A stretch of 64,000 bases of DNA from Planctomycetaceae bacterium (GTDB lineage: Bacteria; Planctomycetota; Phycisphaerae; Phycisphaerales; SM1A02): contig CANLMX010000003.1 in the NCBI GenBank assembly GCA_947492385.1, positions 30,303 through 94,302 on the forward strand, in the 5' to 3' direction. Under the pieces are notes generated by a model, which worked only from the letters and a program-made list of their open reading frames with translations, was not told where the DNA came from and ran no database searches. Below are positions 42,001-50,724 of the stretch, one piece after another (position 1 is the first letter of the stretch; the number at the start of each line of letters is the position of its first letter). The position numbers and the translations under genes were made by a program.

Positions 42001-44051
42001 GCAGGAAGTGTACCGCCGGACGTGCCGTTGCCCACCCGGGTCATGCGCGATCCGTCGATCCCCTCGCGCTCGAACCACCGGCTGACCACGCACGCGGCCC
42101 ACGCGCGCTGCGCCCCGCCCTCGTCGCCCGCGCGAGCCCGTGCCAGCGCGTGTGCCACCGCGCGCCCGTCGAGGATGCCCTGCGCATCGATGCGCCGGGC
42201 GTCAAGCACCCCGTCGGCCCAGCGTGCCAGCGGGCCGTTGAGCCATGCGCGCACTGGCACGCCGAAGCCCTGCTTCGGGCGACCCGCAAGCGCCCGCGAC
42301 ACTGCCGGCAGTCGCTGCGCCAGCGACCGCCGAAGGAGCGCTTTCCCCAGGGCGCCATGCATCCGCCACGCGGGCGGGATCCGCCATGCGAACTCGAAGA
42401 GCCGCATGTCCAGCAGGGGTTCGCGCGCTTCCAGCCCGCACTCCATGGTGGCGCGGTCGAGCTTCACCAGCAGGTCGCTCGGCAGGTAGACCGACTGGTC
42501 GCGCAGGAGCATTTCGTCGAAGAAGCCGTCGGCGTCGTCGGGGAAGGTGCCGCCCAGTTCGCGAGCGTCGCGGCGCACCGTCGCGGCCCACAGGTCCGAG
42601 GGCAGCCGCGGGATCGCCTGCGCGGGATTGGGCCACGTCGCGAAGAATGAACGCCACAGCGCCTCGTCGTCCTCGGTGCGCAAGAGACCTGCGAACTTGT
42701 GCACCAGCCGCCCGCGCTGCGCTCGCTGCAATGCCGCAGGCAGGACGAACTCGAGGGGCGCGAGCGCGCGTTCCCACGCGTCGGCGCCCATCATTTCGAG
42801 CGCGTCCGCCATGCGTGCGCGTGCGGCCGCCGGCACGCGGCCGGCCCACTGGCGGATGCCCCACGCGCGGTACTGGCGTTCGTAGCCGGCGAACAGCTCG
42901 TCGCCGCCCTCGCCCGACAGCACCACGCCCACGCTGCCGCGCGCCGCACGGGCGACGGCGAGCGTGGCCACGGCACTGGAATCGGCGAAAGGCTCGTCGA
43001 AGCACGCGATCGTGTCCTCCACCAACGCAGGCAGGTCACGGTCGTGCACCACGATCGCATGGTGCTGCGCACCCAGCGCGTCGGCCACCGCATGGGCGTA
43101 TGGGCGCTCGTCGTATCGCGGGTCGTCGAACCCCACCGTGAAGGTGCGAAGCGGCTCGACCCCCGCGCGCCGCACGGCCGATGCCACCAGCGAACTGTCG
43201 ATCCCGCCCGACAGGAACACGCCCACCGGGACGTCGCTCTGCAGTCGGCGATGCACCGCCGCATCGAGCAACCCATCGAACGCAGCCAGCATCTGGCCGC
43301 GATCCGCGTGCAGGCCGCGGGCGCGCGCGGCGCGCGCGCTCGCGCGGAGGTCGAACCACCGATGCTGCCACGTACGTCCCGTGGCCAGGTCGAGCCCCAC
43401 CATGCCGCCCGGCGGCACGGGATGCACGCCTTCGTAGACGGTGCGCGCCCCCCGCGCGGTCAGCGTCGACAGCACCTGTGCCACCGCGAACGGCGACACG
43501 GCGTTGCGGAACGTGGGGCACGCCGAGAGCGCGCGGATTTCGCTCCCGAAGACGAACACGCCCGGACCCCGCCCATCCTCGGCCCAGCCCCAGAAGCAGG
43601 GCTTGACGCCGAAGCGGTCGCGCGCCAGCCACAGCGTGCGTTCGTGCAGGTCCACCGCGACGAACGCGAACATGCCGTCGAGCGCCGTCAGCGTGGGCTC
43701 CAGGCCGCGCGCGGCAAGCATGGCGGCAAGCACCGCGGTGTCGCCGGTCGATGCGCCCACCGGGTGACCGGCGGCCAGCAGCTCGGCGCGGAGTTCCGCG
43801 TGGTTCCAGATCTCGCCGTTGTAGGCCACCACCCAACGGCCGTCGGGCGAATGCATGGGCTGCGCCGCGGCCTGCGTGCGGTCCAGGATGGCCAGCCGCC
43901 GGTGCGCCATGCCCAGGCCCAGCCGCGGCTCGACGAACTCGCCCTGGCCGTCGGGGCCGCGGTGCGCCACCGCGCGAGACATGGCCGCCAGCACGGCGCC
44001 ATGGTCTGCGATCCTCGATGAACGGTCGACGAAGCCGGCGAACCCGCACAT
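41997..44051 (-). CDS. asnB: asparagine synthase (glutamine-hydrolysing) of the exopolysaccharide type
   Basis: A 684-residue protein. MCGFAGFVDRSS gives the N-terminal nucleophile Cys; RGPDGQGEF, LAILDR and NGEIWNHAELR complete the class II amidotransferase. The synthase domain has the PP-loop VGVFLSGGIDSSLVASAV, CFDEPFADSSAVAT and LSGEGGDELFAGYERQYR. It is as long as XrtA-type 'asparagine synthetase' proteins of exopolysaccharide loci, which probably amidate uronic acids. Amidation of a uronic acid sugar here is a reasonable inference; simple asparagine synthesis is the alternative. The ATG at 44051 is required to expose the Cys. It is divergent from the polymerase at 44089. Confidence 0.9.
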   Translation of the reverse strand: MCGFAGFVDRSSRIADHGAVLAAMSRAVAHRGPDGQGEFVEPRLGLGMAHRRLAILDRTQAAAQPMHSPDGRWVVAYNGEIWNHAELRAELLAAGHPVGASTGDTAVLAAMLAARGLEPTLTALDGMFAFVAVDLHERTLWLARDRFGVKPCFWGWAEDGRGPGVFVFGSEIRALSACPTFRNAVSPFAVAQVLSTLTARGARTVYEGVHPVPPGGMVGLDLATGRTWQHRWFDLRASARAARARGLHADRGQMLAAFDGLLDAAVHRRLQSDVPVGVFLSGGIDSSLVASAVRRAGVEPLRTFTVGFDDPRYDERPYAHAVADALGAQHHAIVVHDRDLPALVEDTIACFDEPFADSSAVATLAVARAARGSVGVVLSGEGGDELFAGYERQYRAWGIRQWAGRVPAAARARMADALEMMGADAWERALAPLEFVLPAALQRAQRGRLVHKFAGLLRTEDDEALWRSFFATWPNPAQAIPRLPSDLWAATVRRDARELGGTFPDDADGFFDEMLLRDQSVYLPSDLLVKLDRATMECGLEAREPLLDMRLFEFAWRIPPAWRMHGALGKALLRRSLAQRLPAVSRALAGRPKQGFGVPVRAWLNGPLARWADGVLDARRIDAQGILDGRAVAHALARARAGDEGGAQRAWAACVVSRWFEREGIDGSRMTRVGNGTSGGTLPA

Positions 44052-44088
44052 GCGGGGCGATGCTAGCGACCTTCGTAGACTTTCCCGC

Positions 44089-45366
44089 GTGAGCCTCGCC
44101 CTCCAGATGGCCCGCCGCGCCGACCGATTCGCCGAGGTGGAGCGCGCCGATCCCACGATGGCGTTCGTCCACCTGGTGGCGGCGTGCGCGTGGATGGCCA
44201 CGCTGAGCATCGGCCGGGCACCGGAGGGAATCGCATTCGGCATCCTGATGGCGGTGGCTGCGGTACGGGCACCGAAGACGGCGCGGCTGTACCCGCAACT
44301 GGTCGGCTGCTCGGCACTCGTGTTGCTGGTGGCATTCGCGGAGTGGCAGGGGCTGTCGTCGTTGTGGTCGAGCGCGCCACGGCTTGGAGCACGCGACTAC
44401 CTGCCGAGATACGTGTTCATCCCACTCGCGCTGTGGCCCGTCATGCATCGGTGGCCAACAGCGATCGCAGCCTTTGCGATCCCGGCCGCGGTGCACGGTG
44501 CGGCGATTGCGATCGCAGGATTCGCCCGCCATGGATGGAACCCCGGAGTGCACAACGGACTCGCCACGAACGAAATCGGGATGACGGGGCACGCGTTCGC
44601 GATCGCAGTGGCCGTGCTCGCGGGCGCCGCGGGCCCGCGCAGCATCGCCGGCTGGATGACACGCATCGCATCCATTGCCGCGATTGCAACGGGGGTCCTG
44701 TCGATGGGGCAGCGAACCCCCATCCTTGCCGCGACGGCAGGAGCCGGCACATCGCTTGCGATGCGCTGGCGCGGGGCGCTCCGCACCACTCGCGGCCGCA
44801 TCCGCGTTGCGGTCGCGGTCGCGTGCATCGCACTCCTTGGCGTAGGGTTCCTTGGCGCGAGCCATCAGAATCGAGCATGGATTCGGGGGTTGGCGCGACT
44901 GACCGACCCAACGACCGGCTCACCGACCGATTCGGCGTTGTGGGACGCGACAAGTGCGCGGCTCCCGCTCTACCGAGTGGCACTCGACATCTGGGGGGAC
45001 CACCCCGTGATCGGAGCGGGGGCCCGCGGCTTCGCCATCGGGAACGCCGAACGGGCGGAGTCGCGCCCGGGGGACTTCGGGGTCCCGCAAGCGGCCGCCC
45101 CCGACTTCGCGAAACTCACCTGCGCACACAATGGCTTCCTCGACGAAGCCGCCGAACGCGGCATCGTCGGCGTGGCGCTGCTCGCGGCACTGGTTGGTTC
45201 GTGTTGGCTCGGCGCGCTGCGTCTCGACGCATGGCCGGGAACGGCCGGGATGATCGCGGCGTGGTCCGTGGCATCCATCACACAGCCCGTGACGGTCCGC
45301 GGCGTGCCCATGATGATCTTGGCCATCATCGTGACACGGGTCTGCGCCGTCGAACGAGAGACGTGA
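44089..45366 (+). CDS. O-antigen ligase/polymerase-like membrane protein (second Wzy-type)
   Basis: A 425-residue polytopic membrane protein; GTG at 44089 gives VSLALQMARRADRFAEVE. Hydrophobic segments include VHLVAACAWMATLSIG, LVGCSALVLLVAFAEW, AIAVAVLAGAAG and IRVAVAVACIALLGVGFLGA. The O-antigen ligase loop appears as LYRVALDIWGDHPVIGAGAR, and CAHNGFLDEAAERGIVGVAL has the conserved HN..L.ExG pattern of Wzy_C proteins. It may polymerise a second polymer or act as ligase; the other such protein is at 25405. It converges with the sulfotransferase-like gene, with three bases between stops. Confidence 0.8.
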   Translation: MSLALQMARRADRFAEVERADPTMAFVHLVAACAWMATLSIGRAPEGIAFGILMAVAAVRAPKTARLYPQLVGCSALVLLVAFAEWQGLSSLWSSAPRLGARDYLPRYVFIPLALWPVMHRWPTAIAAFAIPAAVHGAAIAIAGFARHGWNPGVHNGLATNEIGMTGHAFAIAVAVLAGAAGPRSIAGWMTRIASIAAIATGVLSMGQRTPILAATAGAGTSLAMRWRGALRTTRGRIRVAVAVACIALLGVGFLGASHQNRAWIRGLARLTDPTTGSPTDSALWDATSARLPLYRVALDIWGDHPVIGAGARGFAIGNAERAESRPGDFGVPQAAAPDFAKLTCAHNGFLDEAAERGIVGVALLAALVGSCWLGALRLDAWPGTAGMIAAWSVASITQPVTVRGVPMMILAIIVTRVCAVERET

Positions 45367-45369
45367 CCG

Positions 45370-46245
45370 TCACGCGTCGTTTGGGCCAGTCCAACGTGCA
45401 CGCATCGCGTCGCGTTGGGCAGGCGTCCAGAAGTGCGCCACCGAGTGCAGCTTGAGCACGCGGTCGACGTACCCGGGGCGAGCGAGGATCGCTTCGCGCA
45501 GCCGTTCGCGCAGCACCGGAGGCGCCTGCTTGGCATTCGGGTTCAGGCGATCCAGCGCCACGGGCTGGTGCCAGCCCAGGAACTCCTGCAGCGCACGGCC
45601 CTTCTCGTCGTCAGGCACGTCGGTCCTCAGCACGAGGCACTCGAACCGGCCCCGCCGCAACACCTGCCAGCCGCGCTCAGCGTCGAACGGCTCGGCCAAG
45701 GCGTCGATGCCGGTGGTGGGCGCGAACTCGCGCGACCACCACACGTCCAAGCACCCGTGCGGGAACGTGCGTTCGAACCGCGCGAACAGGTCGTCGGGCG
45801 ACATCCATGGTGCACTGCGCCAGCATGTTCGCATCCAGAATCCGCGTCCGAAGTACGTGAAATTGCTCACATTGAACGCAATCGGGTCACGCACAAGCGA
45901 CACGGTTCGGACGGTGCCCGTGAAGCGCGCGAGCCATGCACGCGTCGGCCGCTGATGAATCGCCTTGTGACGCATCCCGCCGGACCCGGTGACCAGCGTG
46001 CTGGCCACGCCGGGCCAGAAGAACTCGGGCTGCACGTGATGCACCTTGATCACGGTGTGCGTGTTCAGGCGCTCCACCGCGTCGGCCAGGCTGGTGGATG
46101 CGGTCTTGGGCGCGCTGTACACCAGGAGCGGCTCGGGGCGCAGGGCGAACGAACGCTCGATGCGCGACCACCATCGACGCTCGGAGCGTGGGAAGCGCAA
46201 CGCATCCTGCGCATGCCGGAACGGGGTGTTGACCACCTCGAGCAT
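45370..46245 (-). CDS. putative PAPS-dependent sulfotransferase (second copy)
   Basis: A 291-residue protein from MLEVVNTPFRHAQDALRF. LLVYSAPKTASTSLADAVE is the 5'-phosphosulfate-binding loop form, and VRTVSLVRDPIAFNVSNFTY the 3'-phosphate region. KVHHVQPEFFWPG between them supplies His residues. Later blocks (HGCLDVWWSREF and ECLVLRTDVP) match the general layout of carbohydrate sulfotransferases and of 'putative capsular polysaccharide synthesis' proteins. It shares motif order with 8261-9139 but is not a close duplicate. It is flanked by polymer-assembly genes. It probably acts in the cytoplasm on a lipid-linked or nucleotide-linked glycan; this is inferred. Confidence 0.62.
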   Translation of the reverse strand: MLEVVNTPFRHAQDALRFPRSERRWWSRIERSFALRPEPLLVYSAPKTASTSLADAVERLNTHTVIKVHHVQPEFFWPGVASTLVTGSGGMRHKAIHQRPTRAWLARFTGTVRTVSLVRDPIAFNVSNFTYFGRGFWMRTCWRSAPWMSPDDLFARFERTFPHGCLDVWWSREFAPTTGIDALAEPFDAERGWQVLRRGRFECLVLRTDVPDDEKGRALQEFLGWHQPVALDRLNPNAKQAPPVLRERLREAILARPGYVDRVLKLHSVAHFWTPAQRDAMRARWTGPNDA

Positions 46246-46327
46246 GTCTCGGATGCGGCGGCTGATGGGAGCGCTGGAACCGTCCACGAGGCGGACGAGG
46301 CTACCGCGCGCACCTATCTTCACGCGA

Positions 46328-47245
46328 ATGCCCGCCGGCGTCCCCCCGCCCCACCCCGACCCCGCCAACCCCCTCGACCGCGGGCACCGACGCCTCTACC
46401 GGCGCATCGGCACCGTCATCGGCGCAGCACTGCTTGTCGCGGCCATCGTGGGCGTCGTGCGCAACGAGGCGATCGGTGCCTCGCTGCAGGCGGCGTGGCA
46501 CTCGCCGCACTGGGACGCGCTGGCGCTGCTCGTGGGCGCGGTCCTGGCGACGCAGGTGCTCACCTCGGCCACCTTCGCGCTCCTCATGCGCCGGCACGCG
46601 CGCATCGGCTTCGGCGAGATGAACGCGCTGGTGGCCGCAAGCACGCTGGCGAACTACGTTCCAATGCAAGCGGGCAGCATCGGACGCCTAGCCTACCACC
46701 GCACCGTGCACGGCGTGCCGGTGCGCGCGACGCTGGTGGCCATCCTGCAGGCCATGGCGGCCACGGCGGTGGCCACGTGCGCCGTCGGGGCGGCCGCCTT
46801 GCTGGGGACCGCCGCGGACGCACCGTGGTGGGCGCCCGCGCTGGTGGCGGTGCTGTGGCTCCCGCTGGCCATCGAACCCGCGTGGCGCACGTTCGCGCTT
46901 GTGATGTTCGTGCGCACGCTCGAGGTGCTGGCCTGGGCCGTGCACGCTTGGGCGGCGTTCCGGCTCAGCGGCTGGGACATCGCGCCGCAGACCGCGATCG
47001 GCGCCGCGCTGGTGGCGAGCGCCGCGAACCTGGTGCCGTTCATCGGCAACGGGCTCGGCATCCGCGAATGGGCGGTCGCGCTGGCCGCACCCGTGCTCGG
47101 CGGATACGAGCGTGACGCCGGGCTCGCGGCCGAACTCACCGGCCGTGCGGTGGACGTGGCCGTCGCCGTCCCGCTCGGGCTTGCGTCGTTCGCATGGCTC
47201 GTGCGCAGGCTCCACACCGCGGCCACGCCGACGGCAGAGCGATAG
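46328..47245 (+). CDS. lysylphosphatidylglycerol synthase transmembrane-type (UPF0104) protein
   Basis: A 305-residue polytopic protein. Membrane segments include IGTVIGAALLVAAIVGVV, LALLVGAVLATQVLTSATFA, VAILQAMAATAVATCAVGAA and AIGAALVASAANLVPFIG. NYVPMQAGSIGRLAYHRTVHG and NLVPFIGNGLGIREWAVAL are conserved pairs of the LPG_synthase_TM family (MprF/AglD-like flippase domain). No aminoacyl-transferase domain follows, so a lipid or lipid-linked sugar flippase role is likelier than lysyl transfer. It begins 82 bp from the divergent sulfotransferase-like start and ends nine bases before the TPR-like gene. Confidence 0.8.
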   Translation: MPAGVPPPHPDPANPLDRGHRRLYRRIGTVIGAALLVAAIVGVVRNEAIGASLQAAWHSPHWDALALLVGAVLATQVLTSATFALLMRRHARIGFGEMNALVAASTLANYVPMQAGSIGRLAYHRTVHGVPVRATLVAILQAMAATAVATCAVGAAALLGTAADAPWWAPALVAVLWLPLAIEPAWRTFALVMFVRTLEVLAWAVHAWAAFRLSGWDIAPQTAIGAALVASAANLVPFIGNGLGIREWAVALAAPVLGGYERDAGLAAELTGRAVDVAVAVPLGLASFAWLVRRLHTAATPTAER

Positions 47246-47254
47246 ACTCACCGC

Positions 47255-49771
47255 ATGCTGCTGAACGCCGGACGATTCGTGCGAGGGACCGTGTCGTTGG
47301 CGGCCGTGGCCGTGGCTGCAAGCGCGTTCGCGCAGGCCCCCGCCCCCGACTTCGACCAGCGCATGTCGCGCATGCTGTCGGCGGCGTGGCTCGCGGACCT
47401 CTTCGTCTTCACCCTCGACAAGGACATCAGCGACGAAGGCTACGAGTCGGTGCTGCAGCTGGCACGCCGCTGCGCGGCACTCGCCCCGGACCGCCGGCCC
47501 GCGTGGGACATGGTGCTGGTGCTCGCGGACCAGATCGAGAGCGGCAAGCCGGACCTCGCCCGCGAGGCGCGCCGCGAGGCACTCGCCGCGCTCGCGAAGC
47601 TGGACCCCGCCGACGACGTGGTGCGCCTGGCGCGCGTGGGCGACGCGATCGATGCGCACCCCACCGCCGAGGCCCGCGTTCGCGCCTACGAGGCGGTGCT
47701 CGCGCCGCAGAACCGCGCCGCGATCGGCGCCCCGGTCGCGGCGCGCCTCGGATATCAGCTGGCCTCGCTCGAGAGCCGCATCGGGAACACCGAGCTGTTC
47801 GCACGCTGGCTCGGCGACGCGGTGAAGACCGACCCGTCGTTCCCCGCCGCCGCACAGGCCGCGGCCGGGTTCTTCCGGATGCGCGTCAACGACCCTGCCG
47901 CCGACGTCGAACTGCTCTCGATCGCGCTCGACGCCAACCCGCGCGACCTCTCGACGTGGAGCGCCATGCTCACCGTGCTGCTCGACGGCGGCGCGTTCCG
48001 CGGCGCCGAGCGCATCGCTCGCCTGGCGATCGCGGTGGCCGACGGGGAACGCCGACCCGAGACCACGTACGCGCTCACGGGTGACCTCGCCACCGCGCTC
48101 TGGGGCAGCGGCCAGCGCGACGCCGCGCTCCGCGAGCTCGAACTTCGGATGGGGCGGCTCACCGACGAATACCGCCGGAACATCTCGCTGCAGGACCCGA
48201 GCATCACCGTCGAGCGCCTGAACCGCGAGTTCCCGCCGCTGCCGTCGTCGCTCTCGATCGCGATGCTCGCCCTCAACCAGGCGAAGGGACGCACCGCCGA
48301 GGTCGCGTCGCTCGTCGAGCGTGCAAGCCGCGGCACCGATGCCGAGATCCGGCGCGCCGAGATGCAGGGCGCGCGCCCCGAGGAGATCGGCGCCCTCGAG
48401 CTGCAGCGCGCGACCACCGCGCTTCTCTTCGCGAAGGATGTCTCCAGTGTGCCTGCCATGCTCGAGAAGGCCGCGAAGGCGGGCGCGCTCGGGGCCGAGG
48501 CGAAGACCCGCTTCGACGCCATGGTCGACTGGCGCCAGGGCCGCACCGACAAGGCGATGGCCGCGCTCGAGCCGATGCGCGCGTCCGACCCGCTGGCGCA
48601 GTTCGTCTACGCGTCGCTCCTGCAGGAATCCAAGCGGCTTCCCGAGGCGGCGAAGGAGTTCCGCACGCTGGCGCAGGGTGCGGTGGGCACGTCGCTGGGG
48701 CTCCTGTCGCTGGACCGGCTGGCGCAGTGCCTGGGCCAGGACGCCATCCTGACGTCGCAGCTGGCCGCGCCGATCGCCGAGCGCGCGAAGGCGCTCGATG
48801 ACTCGCTCGACCGCAGTCTGCCGCGCGCCATCGACGCGATCGTCGAGGCGCCGATGCGCGCGCTCGTCGTCGACCTCGAGCCTTCGGCGACGTCCATCGC
48901 GCCCTACCAGCCGCTCTCGTTCCGGCTGCGCCTGCGCAACGATTCGCGCCTTCCGCTGGCCATCGGAAGCGACGCCCCGATCGCGGGCAAGGTAACGCTG
49001 CGCGCGGCCGCGTCCCGCGCCGGGCAGACCGACCCGCCGGACCTTCCGCCACAGCCGATCCTCATCGACCGCCGGCTGCGCCTGGAGCCCGGTGCGTCCA
49101 TTGACGTCACCGTCGACGCGGACCTCACCACCATCGGCCTGCTCCTCAACATCCACCCGCTCGACCCGCACCTCATCAACGTCGCGTTCGTCACGAACCC
49201 CGCGTCGGCGACGGGCGGCTACGCGCCCGGCTTCATGGGCACGGTCACGTCGTCGCCGCCCATCCAGAGCTCCGGCGTGAACGTCACCGAGGCCTGGGTG
49301 CGCGAGAGCCTGGAGACGATCAAGGTGCCAGGAAGCGTCGACGCCGTGCTGCGCATCGCGCTCCTGGCCCACGCGGCCGCTGCCGAGGACCGCATCCCGT
49401 CCGCGATGAAGGCCGAGATCCCGGCCATCTGGGACGCCGTCCTCAAGGCATGGACCGCCCTGCCCGACCGCGCGAAGGCGTGGGTGGTCGCGGTGCTGCC
49501 GAAGGAGACGCCCGCCATGGCGCCGCTCCTCGACGCAGTGCGCGCGAGCCCCGCACGCGAGGTGCTCTCGAGTTGGGCCATCACGCGCATCGTCGACCCG
49601 GCGGATCCCATGCTCGACGTCTGCCGCCGCAGCGGCGACGAGGCGCTGGCCACGTTCGCGGATGCCACCAAGTGGGTGCTCGAGCGCCGCGCCAAGCGGG
49701 CCATCGAGGAAGTGGGCATCGAGGCCGATCGCAAGCGCGCCACCCCGGCCCCCGGGGGCGCGAAGCCGTGA
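47255..49771 (+). CDS. large exported protein of unknown function with TPR-like helices
   Basis: An 838-residue protein with a signal peptide (GTVSLAAVAVAASAFAQAPA, cleavage after AFA likely). The next about 520 residues are alpha-helical with TPR-like pairs, for example FFRMRVNDPAADVELLSIAL and LATALWGSGQRDAALREL. Residues about 535-650 look like a beta-sandwich (VDLEPSATSIAPYQPLSFRL, then LRLEPGASIDVTVDADLTT). A helical tail ends in basic sequence. I know no family for the whole. The permease gene starts inside its stop codon (GTGA), so the two are translated together, suggesting a periplasmic partner. It seems to belong to a Planctomycete-specific set of secreted proteins. Confidence 0.72.
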   Translation: MLLNAGRFVRGTVSLAAVAVAASAFAQAPAPDFDQRMSRMLSAAWLADLFVFTLDKDISDEGYESVLQLARRCAALAPDRRPAWDMVLVLADQIESGKPDLAREARREALAALAKLDPADDVVRLARVGDAIDAHPTAEARVRAYEAVLAPQNRAAIGAPVAARLGYQLASLESRIGNTELFARWLGDAVKTDPSFPAAAQAAAGFFRMRVNDPAADVELLSIALDANPRDLSTWSAMLTVLLDGGAFRGAERIARLAIAVADGERRPETTYALTGDLATALWGSGQRDAALRELELRMGRLTDEYRRNISLQDPSITVERLNREFPPLPSSLSIAMLALNQAKGRTAEVASLVERASRGTDAEIRRAEMQGARPEEIGALELQRATTALLFAKDVSSVPAMLEKAAKAGALGAEAKTRFDAMVDWRQGRTDKAMAALEPMRASDPLAQFVYASLLQESKRLPEAAKEFRTLAQGAVGTSLGLLSLDRLAQCLGQDAILTSQLAAPIAERAKALDDSLDRSLPRAIDAIVEAPMRALVVDLEPSATSIAPYQPLSFRLRLRNDSRLPLAIGSDAPIAGKVTLRAAASRAGQTDPPDLPPQPILIDRRLRLEPGASIDVTVDADLTTIGLLLNIHPLDPHLINVAFVTNPASATGGYAPGFMGTVTSSPPIQSSGVNVTEAWVRESLETIKVPGSVDAVLRIALLAHAAAAEDRIPSAMKAEIPAIWDAVLKAWTALPDRAKAWVVAVLPKETPAMAPLLDAVRASPAREVLSSWAITRIVDPADPMLDVCRRSGDEALATFADATKWVLERRAKRAIEEVGIEADRKRATPAPGGAKP

Positions 49772-50724
49772 TCGGCTTCGTGCTGCGGCGACTGCTGCAG
49801 CTGCCCTTCATCCTGCTTGCGATCTACACCATCGCGTTCGCGCTCGTGTGGGTGGTGCCTGGCAATCCCTTCGACGCGGCCGAGGGTCGGCGCCCGCCTC
49901 CGGAGATGCAGGAAGCGATGCGCGCGCAGTACCGCCTCGACGACCCCGTGGGCTTCTACCTCGACTACCTGGGCAAGGCCAGCGGCGTGTCGTGGGCGCT
50001 CGGCCGCGCCGACCGGCCGTTCGACCTGGGGCCGAGCCTGGCGCACCCGGACTGGACCGTGAACTCGATCATCGCCGACGGCGTGCCCGTATCGCTCTCG
50101 ATCGGGCTGGCGGCGATCGCGATCGCGGTCGCGGTGGGCACGATCGCCGGGCTGGTGGGTGCGCTGCGGCCGGGATCGCTCGCCGACGCCGCGACCCAGC
50201 TCGTGGCGGTGATCGGCATCAGCGTGCCCAGCTTCGTGACGGGCGCGGTGTTGCTCGTAGTGTTCGCCGCGAAGCTCGGATGGGCGCCGATCGGTGGCTG
50301 GAGCGGCCTGCGCAGCATGGTGCTGCCCGCATGCGCGCTGAGCCTGCCCTTCGCCGCATACGTCGCGCGCCTCATGCGCAGCTCGATGATCGAGCAGATG
50401 TCCGCCGACTACGTGCGCACGGCGCGAGCCAAGGGCCTCGACCGCCGCGGCGCGGCGATGCGCCACGCGTTTCGCAACGCCTTCCTGCCGGTGCTCAGCT
50501 ACCTGGGGCCGGCCACCGCGTTCGCCGTCACGGGCTCGTTCGTCGTCGAGCGCGTGTTCGCGGTGCCCGGCATCGGGCAGCACTTCGTGGCGGCGGTGCT
50601 CTCCAAGGACATCACCCTGCTCCTGGGCACGGTGCTGGTCTTCGGCACCGCGGTGGTGCTCATGAACCTGGCGGTCGACGTGCTCTACGCGTGGGTTGAC
50701 CCGCGCATCCAGGTCACGGGCTGA
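49768..50724 (+). CDS. Opp/Dpp-type ABC transporter permease (DppB family)
   Basis: A 318-residue inner-membrane permease with the standard DppB start IGFVLRRLLQLPFILLAIYT and VVPGNPFDAAEGR. Helices cover most of the length. The cytoplasmic EAA loop is seen as YVRTARAKGLDRRGAAMRHA, followed by RNAFLPVLSYLG, and the tail LYAWVDPRIQ is canonical. It would move peptides or related solutes together with a DppC-type partner and two ATPases, which are not in this window. The substrate-binding protein on the opposite strand (50714) converges with it and overlaps by 11 bases. GTG start, coupled to the upstream gene. Confidence 0.9.
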   Translation: MIGFVLRRLLQLPFILLAIYTIAFALVWVVPGNPFDAAEGRRPPPEMQEAMRAQYRLDDPVGFYLDYLGKASGVSWALGRADRPFDLGPSLAHPDWTVNSIIADGVPVSLSIGLAAIAIAVAVGTIAGLVGALRPGSLADAATQLVAVIGISVPSFVTGAVLLVVFAAKLGWAPIGGWSGLRSMVLPACALSLPFAAYVARLMRSSMIEQMSADYVRTARAKGLDRRGAAMRHAFRNAFLPVLSYLGPATAFAVTGSFVVERVFAVPGIGQHFVAAVLSKDITLLLGTVLVFGTAVVLMNLAVDVLYAWVDPRIQVTG

